A stretch of 16,594 bases of DNA from contig DHVZ01000013.1 in NCBI GenBank assembly GCA_002412925.1, positions 1 through 16,594 on the forward strand, written 5' to 3'. The notes beneath the pieces are model-generated. The model saw only the letters and a list, made by a program, of their open reading frames with translations, did not search any database and had not been told where the DNA came from. Source of the DNA: Anaerolineales bacterium UBA5195 (GTDB lineage: Bacteria; Chloroflexota; Anaerolineae; Anaerolineales; Villigracilaceae). Below, in pieces: positions 7,618-14,011 of this stretch; position 1 is the first letter of the stretch; every line of letters starts with the position of its first letter. Position numbers and translations under genes: made by a program.

Positions 7618-7889
7618 GGTTCGAGGCTTTCGAGTGCGGTTTGTCCATCTTTTTCGGTGAACTGCGCTTTGGGGATCAGCGCTACGGCCAGGGGTTCGCC
7701 GTTTTGGGTGTGAATATTGGTCCATTTGACGCCAGTTGCCGCGCCCAGGGCGGAAAGCAGGAAGGCCAGGGCTTCTTGGGTACCGGGCAATCGTCGCTTT
7801 CCGCCACGCCGGGCAGGCGCTTGCACCTGGAAGGGCGCGGCGATGATTGAGCGTGCCTCTTCCAGGGCGAGCGGGGCAGACTGGCTCAA
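7614..7889 (-). CDS. Small hypothetical protein
   Basis: This 91-aa protein has no family I recognise. It has a basic segment APARRGGKRR (25-34) and then a helical and strand-rich part (QEALAFLLSALGAATGVKWTNIHT, GEPLAVALIPKAQF). No signal peptide or membrane segment is visible. The start is TTG at 7889, overlapping the stop of the upstream membrane-protein gene (TTGA, 7886-7889); its stop overlaps the lipoprotein start by 4 bp. Overlap on both sides supports a real gene translated by coupling rather than from its own ribosome binding site, which is weak. It may be a cytoplasmic partner of the neighbouring membrane proteins. Confidence 0.62.
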   Translation of the reverse strand: MSQSAPLALEEARSIIAAPFQVQAPARRGGKRRLPGTQEALAFLLSALGAATGVKWTNIHTQNGEPLAVALIPKAQFTEKDGQTALESLEP

Positions 7890-8767
7890 GTAGGGTTTCC
7901 CGTTGGGCCTTGTGGGTGGTGGCCATTGTTGGCATCCCCGCTTTCAGGCTCTTTCGGGTCAGTGACAAGCGCCTTGGCCTGGTTACGCAAGGTCTCGATA
8001 CGGTTGCGCAGGTTCATTAGGCGTTCTACGCCCCCGTTAAGGGGGTTGCCATCATCGCCGTTCATCTGCGGGGTCAGGCCGTGAATGCCGGTCTGGTCGC
8101 GCAGCGCCAGGCGCATCTCGCGTTCGGTCTGATCCTGGAGCATCTTGACCTGCGCGAGCGCAACGCTTTTGTCCAACATTTCCTGGCGGGCCAGGATGTA
8201 ACTTTCGGCGTATTGCAGGTCGCGTTCCAGCTTGGCAACTTCAGCCATCTTTTCGCGGTGTTCGTTTCCTGCACGGCGTAGAGCACGGCGTTCCTTAGTC
8301 TGAGGCGAAGTCATGTGGTAAATGAATCCGGCTACAGCGTTGGCCACCACGATCAAAGGGACGATCACCACGGCAATATTTCCCATCATCTTCGCCAGCG
8401 CGCCATCGCTCTGGCCGTACATCAGGGAATCGGTCAGGGAGGTCAGGATCACGCCCATCAGGTCAAAGACGAAAAAGAACATGCTGGTCCAGTCCTGGTA
8501 TTTGGTGCTGGAGCCGAAGATCCAGACCAGGCTCCAGGCGACCGCGCCGATATCCAGACCCCACAATCCAACCAGGGCAAGCAGTTCAAAGCCGACTGGA
8601 ACGGAGGTGGTCAGGAAGTCATAAGAGCGCCAGCCGGTGTAAATCAGCAGGACGGCGTCCAGGATCAGGACGATGACATCGCCAAGGGTCATGCCGCCGT
8701 GATCTGTATTGAGGTCACGGCCCAGCAGGGTATCGATCATGCTATTGGTTTGGGTAGTTTCACTCAT
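7886..8767 (-). CDS. Four-TM membrane protein with long C-terminal coiled coil
   Basis: This 293-aa protein is of unknown family. Four hydrophobic segments are visible at about 27-45, 57-84, 94-116 and 127-150. A highly charged helical region (157-222: KERRALRR, EHREKMAEVAKLERDLQYAESYIL) probably forms a cytoplasmic coiled coil. A Gly/Asn-rich linker, another helix (247-268) and a Pro/Gly/His-rich tail follow. The ATG at 8767 overlaps the upstream gene's stop by 8 bp. The arrangement (membrane bundle plus cytoplasmic coiled coil, next to a second multi-TM protein) would suit a membrane scaffold or channel, for instance in DNA transfer or replicon anchoring. Nothing in the sequence proves that. 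Confidence 0.78.
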   Translation of the reverse strand: MSETTQTNSMIDTLLGRDLNTDHGGMTLGDVIVLILDAVLLIYTGWRSYDFLTTSVPVGFELLALVGLWGLDIGAVAWSLVWIFGSSTKYQDWTSMFFFVFDLMGVILTSLTDSLMYGQSDGALAKMMGNIAVVIVPLIVVANAVAGFIYHMTSPQTKERRALRRAGNEHREKMAEVAKLERDLQYAESYILARQEMLDKSVALAQVKMLQDQTEREMRLALRDQTGIHGLTPQMNGDDGNPLNGGVERLMNLRNRIETLRNQAKALVTDPKEPESGDANNGHHPQGPTGNPT

Positions 8768-9299
8768 GGTTTCCTCGAAGTTTTGGCAGCCAGCGTAAAG
8801 CTGGCTTGGCCAGGTGAAGTTGTTGATTGGAGCGCAAAAAGCGCATACGGATAGTGATGTAGATCAGCGCCAGCGAAAACAGCGCAGGGGGCATGATGCG
8901 AAAGAAAAAGTCTGCGTATATCCAATTCGCAAACAGCCAGGGAATTACATTTGAGATGATCCAGGCCGGGAGCAGCCCGCCGAGTGCCAGGCCGCCCCAG
9001 ATGAGTTTGGGGCTGGTCAGGAGCAAGGTACCTGCCCAGGCGACCATCAGGAAGATGACCGCAAATTGCAGGGCCAGCACTGCGCCGATGGGAGAGTAAT
9101 GCCCATACAATTCCCGGATCGCCTCGATCGCCATGTACCCACCGACCAACCAGGCCAACACACAGGCCATCCGCAGCAGCCAGGGCAGGGCATACAGAAA
9201 TGCAGTCAGCAAGCCCAAAAACAGGATCAAGAGGAACTGTCCGAGCAATTGCAGAGCGTGTCTGATGGCTTTCAGCAGGTTGGTGATGACGGCGGGCAT
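8760..9299 (-). CDS. Multi-pass membrane protein of unknown function
   Basis: This 179-aa, very hydrophobic protein has about five to six membrane segments (about 17-36, 40-62, 70-94, 98-120 and 131-152) and a short basic C-terminus (RMRFLRSNQQ, KPALRWLPKLRG) likely in the cytoplasm. I do not recognise a family. The ATG at 9299 has AGGA seven bases upstream. It is the first gene of the overlapping block membrane protein - membrane protein - small protein - lipoprotein - parA, so its function is probably linked to the other envelope proteins of the element. Confidence 0.76.
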   Translation of the reverse strand: MPAVITNLLKAIRHALQLLGQFLLILFLGLLTAFLYALPWLLRMACVLAWLVGGYMAIEAIRELYGHYSPIGAVLALQFAVIFLMVAWAGTLLLTSPKLIWGGLALGGLLPAWIISNVIPWLFANWIYADFFFRIMPPALFSLALIYITIRMRFLRSNQQLHLAKPALRWLPKLRGNHE

Positions 9300-9321
9300 A
9301 GGTTCCTGATTTCAGGTTTGG

Positions 9322-9410
9322 TACAATAGGCAAAGAGCGAGGCATTTGCGTGTTTCGCTGGTGACGAGCGTCCGGGCTGGGTAGGCTGTAGGGCGCTCGT
9401 TTTTATTTTG
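9322..9410 (+). ncRNA. Possible small plus-strand RNA ending in an intrinsic terminator
   Basis: Between two minus-strand genes there is a plus-strand -10-like TACAAT (9322-9327) and, 36 bases on, a hairpin followed by TTTTTATTTT. The transcript would be about 75 nt and antisense to the leader of the membrane-protein operon. No good -35 element is visible. The terminator is clear; the RNA itself is inferred. Confidence 0.3.
9364..9410 (+). terminator. Plus-strand intrinsic terminator
   Basis: ACGAGCGTCC (9364-9373) pairs with GGGCGCTCGT (9391-9400), with one G-U pair, and is followed by TTTTTATTTT. It has this form on the plus strand only, although both neighbouring genes are on the minus strand. 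Confidence 0.65.
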
Positions 9411-9440
9411 GGAAGCTGTGGATGAGCTTATTGGTAGAGA

Positions 9441-9827
9441 TCATTGAACTCCTTTGTGTGTGGGGTGAGATTGCATTGCGGTGCCAACCGTCTCGGCAAC
9501 TGTTAGCAGTGCTGTACGTCCGGCGGGTGGCAGGCTTTCAAAGATGGACAGCAGACGCAGGCGGTCCGGGTGGCACAGGTCAACCTGGGAATCGGTTGGG
9601 TTGCCAGCCAGGGTGAGAATTTCTTCGACCGGCTTGCCTGTGAAAGTCGAGAGCCGCAAACAGGTGGCGAGGCTGGGTTTGCGCTCCGGTTCAATAACCA
9701 GATAGCGTAGGGTGCCTGGCGCGATGCCCGCCTTGTTCGCCAGGGCCGTCAGGCTGAGATCCGATTCATCCGCGATCTGGGTCAGCCAGCGTGCAAAAGG
9801 GGATAGGTTTTGTTGCTTACGTTTCAT
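9441..9827 (-). CDS. XRE-family helix-turn-helix regulator
   Basis: This 128-aa protein has an N-terminal Cro/CI-type HTH at residues about 10-72 (FARWLTQIADESDLSLTALANKAGI, then APGTLRYLVI and a recognition-helix region, PSLATCLRLSTFTGKPVEEIL). The C-terminus (88-115) is helical and may mediate dimerisation. The ATG at 9827 is chosen because GGAGG lies five bases upstream; a TTG at 9839 would overlap that ribosome binding site. It is probably the repressor or activator of the element's operons. Palindromes upstream (9930-9947 and 10058-10097) are candidate operators. Confidence 0.85.
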   Translation of the reverse strand: MKRKQQNLSPFARWLTQIADESDLSLTALANKAGIAPGTLRYLVIEPERKPSLATCLRLSTFTGKPVEEILTLAGNPTDSQVDLCHPDRLRLLSIFESLPPAGRTALLTVAETVGTAMQSHPTHKGVQ

Positions 9828-9858
9828 ACGCACCTCCAAGATTGGTCTCGGGAAACGA

Positions 9859-9891
9859 AAAACGCCTCCCGGTGTGAACGGGAGGCGTTTT
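9859..9891. terminator. Strong bidirectional hairpin terminator
   Basis: The arms AAAACGCCTCCCG (9859-9871) and CGGGAGGCGTTTT (9879-9891) are perfect over 13 bp, with a 7-nt loop. T-runs are present in both directions. It lies 31 bp upstream of the XRE gene start, so on the minus strand it may act as an attenuator in that gene's leader or insulate it from upstream transcription. Confidence 0.75.
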
Positions 9892-9929
9892 GGTTGGGTT
9901 AGGAGTTATGGAAGAAGTGCGCTTTTGCC

Positions 9930-9947
9930 ATTGAGGTGATGCTCAAT
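9930..9947. promoter_or_regulatory. Short palindrome, candidate operator
   Basis: ATTGAG (9930-9935) and CTCAAT (9942-9947) are separated by 6 nt. The size and position upstream of the XRE regulator fit an autoregulatory operator, but no second copy is seen. Confidence 0.3.
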
Positions 9948-10034
9948 CAAGAGCAACGCCTCTTTTACAGGGGTTTTCGGTAGAAAAATCAAAGGGGTTT
10001 CGTAACAGGGGGTCTCAGGCCCGTCGGGGCCGCT

Positions 10035-10097
10035 CTTACAACATTTTGTTGAAGCCATATACTCGACCTAAAGAAGCAATTCTGATTATCGAGTATA
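10035..10097 (+). promoter_or_regulatory. Candidate promoter of the dnaA-like fragment overlapped by an inverted repeat
   Basis: CTTACA (10035-10040) and TATACT (10058-10063) are 17 bp apart on the plus strand. The -10 lies in the left arm of a 9-bp inverted repeat, TATACTCGA (10058-10066) and TCGAGTATA (10089-10097). A protein bound there would block the promoter. The rest of the gene-free stretch 9828-10225 contains only the hairpins listed separately. Confidence 0.4.
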
Positions 10098-10114
10098 GGC
10101 AAGAGCGCAACAAT

Positions 10115-10148
10115 AAGGCTAAGCTGTAAGGCTTGGCCTTTTGTTTTG
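10115..10148 (+). terminator. Intrinsic terminator or attenuator, first of a tandem pair
   Basis: AAGGCTAAGC (10115-10124) pairs with GCTTGGCCTT (10131-10140) with one G-U, and is followed by TTGTTTTG. It lies in the leader of the dnaA-like gene, downstream of the candidate promoter. Confidence 0.6.
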
Positions 10149-10155
10149 CCAGCAC

Positions 10156-10196
10156 ACGTCCATCGCATTTATTTGCGGTGGGCGTTTTGCTTTTCG
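10156..10196 (+). terminator. Intrinsic terminator or attenuator, second of a tandem pair
   Basis: ACGTCCATCGC (10156-10166) pairs with GCGGTGGGCGT (10175-10185), 11 bp with two G-U pairs, and is followed by TTTGCTTTTCG. Two consecutive hairpins before a start codon (10226) suggest premature termination control of the downstream gene. Confidence 0.6.
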
Positions 10197-10225
10197 TGCG
10201 TTGATTCTCTTCACAGGGAGATGCC

Positions 10226-10639
10226 ATGAACGCAGAACAAGCCTGGCAAGCAGTCCTCGGACAACTACAGATGGAAATGCCCAGAGCCTCGTTCGATACC
10301 TGGGTGCGAGATACACGTTTTCTCGAGTGGGATGACAGGATTTCAAGGCTGGGGCTATCTTGGTGTAACCATGCTAATCAGCCTTTTGCCAACCAAAAGG
10401 CGGTGTGGATATTATCAAATAGGACACTGACGAATTTTAAATTTGGAAAAAGACCAGGTCAACAGCCTATTGGATTTTGGAGTCTGCCGATCTTTGCAAA
10501 TAGTTTGGAAAGCTTAACGCAGGGTAGTAAAGATCGGCGTTACGGTGTTGACCAATTTCCACAGCGGAAACGAGGAGCCCAAACAATCCTGAAAATCACA
10601 GCGCTTGTGAACCAGAAACCGATAAAAAATACCAAATGA
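10226..10639 (+). pseudogene. Truncated gene: DnaA N-terminal domain fused to unrelated sequence
   Basis: The first ~38 residues (AWQAVLGQLQ, MPRASFDTWVRDT, FLEWDD) match DnaA domain I, which mediates DnaA self-contact and helicase loading; no AAA+ or DNA-binding part follows. ATG 10226 has GGGAG five bases upstream, so translation could still start. After about 10339 the frame continues for 100 residues without any family resemblance, and the DNA becomes AT-richer. It is most likely the 5' end of a dnaA-like or DnaA_N-domain replication gene of the element, cut by a deletion or recombination. A short DnaA_N decoy protein is a less likely alternative. Confidence 0.7.
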
Positions 10640-10716
10640 GATTACCAAACCGGTCCGGAAACTGTTCGAGGCGATGGGCCGATAACCAGTGCCTCCGCCT
10701 CTCACAGAGACGGCGA
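10340..10716. other. Gene-poor junction between element remnant and signalling cluster
   Basis: Apart from the out-of-place tail of the dnaA-like frame, I see no coding sequence with family resemblance, ribosome binding site or coupling. A short hairpin (CCGCCTCT near 10695-10702 with AGAGACGG at 10706-10713) lies just beyond the response regulator stop and could end its minus-strand transcript, but it lacks a T-run. Confidence 0.5.
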
Positions 10717-11394
10717 TTAAGGAAGTGGAGTAATAATCCCCAGGTTTTGGGCTTTCGCGATGGCCGCCGCGCGCGTACGAACATTCAATTTGATATATGC
10801 ACCTGAGAGCAAATTACGGAAAGTAGAATTGGAAATAGCCATTTCCTTTGCAAGCTCGGTTGTTAAAGACCCTGGATAGGCTGCACATAAGGAGAGCGCT
10901 TCCAATTGCCGGGCGCTCAACGCTTCCCCGGTCTGGGTTATTTGATAACTGAGAAATAGTTGGTGTGCTTTTTGGCTGAAATAAACTCCCCCGCTGGCAA
11001 TGGTAAGTACCACATTTCCCAAGTCATTGATTGTAGCCCGATCGTCTTTCAGAATATAACCACTTGCGCCGGCATCCATGACTCCACGGATCAAGCCGCG
11101 TTCAGCATGCATTGAAATAGCCAGGATATTCAAGCGCGGGTAGAGCTGTAACAGTTTCGGGATGGTATGTAGGATCGGATAGGATGTTGGATTGTCCGCG
11201 GAGATGGGAACGCTGACATCCAAAATCAGAATATCGGCAGGAAGTCTTGCAAGAGCCGGTTCCAGTTCCTCGCCGAAACCGAGAGTTGCTACAATCTCGA
11301 TCTGAGGGGTTTTGCTTAGACGGAATATATATCCATCCACAATGCTTTGGTGATCGTCCAGAATAATTACATTGATTTTCCCACTCGGCTGCAT
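10717..11394 (-). CDS. comA: LuxR/NarL-type response regulator, ComA-like
   Basis: This 225-aa two-component regulator has a receiver domain (7-130) with acidic pair D13/D14, phospho-acceptor Asp59 (ILILDVSVP), Ser94 and Lys116 (GYILKDD). A C-terminal LuxR-type HTH (157-216: LSARQLEALSLC, ELAKEMAISNSTFRNLLSGAYIKLNV) follows. Length is close to Bacillus ComA (about 214 aa). The ATG at 11394 has AAGGA upstream. It is divergent from the large HisKA_3 kinase, the class of kinase that phosphorylates NarL-type regulators, so they form a cognate pair. The ComA assignment rests on the combination with the ComP-, ComQ- and ComX-like genes nearby; by itself it is a generic NarL-family regulator. Confidence 0.88.
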   Translation of the reverse strand: MQPSGKINVIILDDHQSIVDGYIFRLSKTPQIEIVATLGFGEELEPALARLPADILILDVSVPISADNPTSYPILHTIPKLLQLYPRLNILAISMHAERGLIRGVMDAGASGYILKDDRATINDLGNVVLTIASGGVYFSQKAHQLFLSYQITQTGEALSARQLEALSLCAAYPGSLTTELAKEMAISNSTFRNLLSGAYIKLNVRTRAAAIAKAQNLGIITPLP

Positions 11395-11415
11395 CTATCT
11401 TTTCCTTTTTGCTTA

Positions 11416-11444
11416 AGGTTAGCAGAAAAGAACAAGGGATTCAA
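11416..11444 (-). promoter_or_regulatory. Weak candidate promoter of the response regulator
   Basis: On the minus strand, TTGAAT (11439-11444) and TAACCT (11416-11421) lie 17 bp apart, with TG one base before the -10 (extended -10). The -10 contains GCTAACC, which recurs as half of the palindrome downstream of the comX-like promoter (15384-15395). Confidence 0.33.
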
Positions 11445-11527
11445 GTTTTTTAAGAAAGCCAGTACATCCGTCTATATTCCCAAACACCGCGTTTACTGTC
11501 CAATCCCTGGAATAAAGCGCTAATCCA

Positions 11528-11594
11528 ATTGCAGGGTGAATCGTACCCCTTCAGATGAATAACCTGCAATCACCAATCTGGGGGATAATCTGGG
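11528..11594. promoter_or_regulatory. Inverted and direct repeats upstream of the kinase gene
   Basis: ATTGCAGG (11528-11535) and CCTGCAAT (11563-11570) form a perfect 8-bp inverted repeat 27 bp apart. AATCTGGG is repeated at 11575-11582 and 11587-11594. They lie between the divergent response regulator and kinase, 65-130 bp upstream of the kinase -10, and are candidate regulator sites. The rest of 11395-11724 holds only the promoters listed. Confidence 0.4.
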
Positions 11595-11634
11595 CAGTGG
11601 CAAGGATAGTACTGCTCAGCTGTGATTTACACTT

Positions 11635-11664
11635 TTCCTGATTTGTATTCAACTGTTATATAAT
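11635..11664 (+). promoter_or_regulatory. Candidate promoter of the histidine kinase
   Basis: A perfect TATAAT (11659-11664) lies 60 bp before the kinase ATG; the best -35 is TTTCCT (11635-11640), 18 bp away and poor, which would suit an activated promoter. Confidence 0.42.
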
Positions 11665-11724
11665 CGCACCGGCAAACATGTAGCAACTTGAAACCCTACA
11701 CTCCCCTGAACAGGAAGCGTTATC

Positions 11725-13989
11725 ATGCCCAATCGTCGTGAGCAACTTATATCTGCGCTTGAACACGCTCTGCCCTGGGTGATTCTGGCCATTTTGTTGT
11801 TATATACATATGCCAAGTTTTTTAAGCATCCTTATCTGGGTTACAAAACCGACTCACAGGGTGTTATTTTTGAAATATATAAAAATGGCGGCACTACTCC
11901 TCTGGAACCGGGCGACCGAATCATTCAGATTGGTCCTGATCGCTGGGACGCTCTGAAAGCGGACATCTGGAAACCTCTTTATGGGGATTTACAGACCGGG
12001 CAGATAGTGCAACTTGTGGTTGATCGAGGCGGACAACAAATCACTGTTTTGCGGGAATCCCCAGGGCCAAACCCTGGAGAAATCCAGGACTTGGTGTTCA
12101 ATGAAGGCTGGCTGACCTATTTCTTCTGGTTATTCGGCACCCTGACACTCTACAATCTGCGCCCGAAAAACGCTCTATGGGGTTTGATGATCGCGTTCAA
12201 TTATCTAACAGCGCTATGGATCGTTGCCGGGAGTGGTAATTCATATTACCATCTGTGGGGCGCCGGCGTTCTTTTTCGCGCGAGCATCTGGTTGTGCGTG
12301 CCCGTTTACCTGCAATTGCACTGGGTCTTTCCCAAGTCGTTCAAAAAACTCCCCGCCTGGGTGGCTTGGGGCGGTTATGGAATGGCTGCCTGGTTGGCTG
12401 TTTTCGAATTTTTCCAAATTATCCCAAAGGGTGGGTATTTGTTTGGATTTCTCCTGGGAGTAGGCGGCAGCCTGGCTTTGCTGATCGCGCATGGGATTCT
12501 TCAAGCGGAAGCCCGGCGGGATTTACGGCTCTTGGTGTTTTCGGGGTTACTTGCTCTATTGCCTGCGATTACATTCGGGTTGATCAGTGCGTTTATGAGT
12601 ATGCCGGTCACAGCCAGTGGAGCGATCTTGGGACTCCCTTTAATCCCTCTGGCTTATTTTTTCGCTGCCTATCGTCGCCAGTTAGGCAATGTGGAGATTC
12701 GAGTTAACCGGATCCTTTCCATTGTAATTTTTCTGGTATTGTTGATCACAGGCTTGGCGATCATTTCAACCCTGATCGATCAATTTGTGTTCCCCAGTGT
12801 ACCATTCCTGACAGATATGTCGATTGTTTTTGTAGCTGCGCTGGCAGCGATCTGGGGATTGCCAATTTTTCAATCTTGGGTCGAGCATAGTCTCCTGGGT
12901 ATTCCACGGGTAACCGGGCAGCTGCGAGATGTCTTTTCAACGCGGATTACAGCCAGCTCCTCGCTGGTGAGTTTGAGCAACCTCCTGCAAGCTGAAATCT
13001 TGCCAGCTCTGCTAGTGGGCCAATTTGTATTTCTCAAAACTGATCGAGGGCTGGCCGAAAGACTCATTGTCAAAAATGTATCGGATGAACAAATTCCAGA
13101 TAATGAGTCCATCCATCAGTTCGTCGAAATTTCTGGCAAATATCTACCTCCATACCCTGCGGCGCAAACCCAGCCGTATTCATGGGTGCGCCTTGCCATG
13201 CCACTAAAAATTGAAGATGAGATGATCGGGTTGTGGTTGTTTGGTCGCCGCGATCCGGACGATTATTATTCTCAAACAGAGGTTCAGACCCTGCGCGCAC
13301 TTGCTGATCAGTCTGCTATCGCCCTGAGCAACATCCTTCAAACCGGACGGCTCAAAATGTTGTATCAGGCAGATGTGAACCGGTACGAGAGCGAACGTTT
13401 ACGGCTGGCCTTGGACCTGCATGATAGCGTCCTCAATCAGTTAGCGCTTTTGTCGATGAAACTGCCAGACAATAGCTTTACCATGGATTTTCAAGCAAGT
13501 TATGACCAGGTGACCAGCCGCTTGCGGGAAATTGTTGGCGATTTACGTCCTCCGATGTTGAATTACGGTCTCAAGCCGGCGATCGAGGAGCTTGGGGAGA
13601 TCTTGAAGGAAAGCAGCAACCATCAAGTTGACGTATTGGTAAAAATAGAAGAATCAGTCGATGGTAACGAGTATCCTGCCAATATCGACCAGCATATCTT
13701 CCGAATTATTCAAGAAGCCAGTCAAAATGTACTAAAACATGCCCAGGCGAGGAATTTGTGGATTATCGGGAGACTATTGCCCAATGAAATTTCTCTTACG
13801 TTGGAAGACAACGGTAAAGGTTTCGAAATGGCGGAGAATATCAATCTCGACAGTTTGCTGGTAAAAAAGCACTTTGGTCTGGCAGGAATGGTCGAGCGGG
13901 CTGAACTGATTGACGCCGATGTAAAAATCGCCTCCACGCCTGGGCGTGGAACCCGCATTCATATTACCTGGCAGGATAAACGGATTTGA
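11725..13989 (+). CDS. comP: PDZ/multi-TM/GAF HisKA_3 sensor histidine kinase, ComP-like
   Basis: This 754-aa membrane kinase has TM1 (about 15-30), then an extracytoplasmic PDZ-like segment (40-110: GVIFEIYKNGGTTPLEPGDRI, VQLVVDRGGQQITVL). A bundle of further TM helices (about 130-380) and a GAF-like region (405-540, ending TEVQTLRALADQSAIALSN) follow. The HisKA_3 dimerisation domain has phospho-His566 (LALDLHDSVLNQL). The HATPase domain has N-box Asn668 (EASQNVLKHA), G1 DNGKGF (695-700) and G2 HFGLAGM (716-722). Bacillus ComP is of similar length and has the same general plan: a polytopic N-terminal sensor half and a HisKA_3 kinase. The ATG at 11725 follows AGGAAG. It is divergent from the response regulator and convergent with the prenyl synthase. 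The inferred ligand is a prenylated peptide made by the neighbouring genes. Confidence 0.88.
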   Translation: MPNRREQLISALEHALPWVILAILLLYTYAKFFKHPYLGYKTDSQGVIFEIYKNGGTTPLEPGDRIIQIGPDRWDALKADIWKPLYGDLQTGQIVQLVVDRGGQQITVLRESPGPNPGEIQDLVFNEGWLTYFFWLFGTLTLYNLRPKNALWGLMIAFNYLTALWIVAGSGNSYYHLWGAGVLFRASIWLCVPVYLQLHWVFPKSFKKLPAWVAWGGYGMAAWLAVFEFFQIIPKGGYLFGFLLGVGGSLALLIAHGILQAEARRDLRLLVFSGLLALLPAITFGLISAFMSMPVTASGAILGLPLIPLAYFFAAYRRQLGNVEIRVNRILSIVIFLVLLITGLAIISTLIDQFVFPSVPFLTDMSIVFVAALAAIWGLPIFQSWVEHSLLGIPRVTGQLRDVFSTRITASSSLVSLSNLLQAEILPALLVGQFVFLKTDRGLAERLIVKNVSDEQIPDNESIHQFVEISGKYLPPYPAAQTQPYSWVRLAMPLKIEDEMIGLWLFGRRDPDDYYSQTEVQTLRALADQSAIALSNILQTGRLKMLYQADVNRYESERLRLALDLHDSVLNQLALLSMKLPDNSFTMDFQASYDQVTSRLREIVGDLRPPMLNYGLKPAIEELGEILKESSNHQVDVLVKIEESVDGNEYPANIDQHIFRIIQEASQNVLKHAQARNLWIIGRLLPNEISLTLEDNGKGFEMAENINLDSLLVKKHFGLAGMVERAELIDADVKIASTPGRGTRIHITWQDKRI

Positions 13990-14011
13990 TCGAGATGTGG
14001 GGGCAGCCGGT

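Noticed and set aside
6601..7713. 370-codon plus-strand frame opposite parA and the lipoprotein
   Set aside because: Gly/Gln-rich antisense shadow of GC-rich genes; parA motifs fix the real strand.
7276..7968. Long (230-codon) version of the SH3b lipoprotein
   Set aside because: The extension reads through the small upstream gene out of frame and buries the lipobox; the ATG at 7617 gives a proper signal peptide.
9900..10225. Possible tRNA or attachment site in the gene-free stretch
   Set aside because: No cloverleaf, T-loop motif or CCA end could be found on either strand.
10036..10227. 63-codon minus-strand frame in the regulatory region
   Set aside because: It runs through the two terminator hairpins and the inverted repeat; no ribosome binding site or family resemblance.
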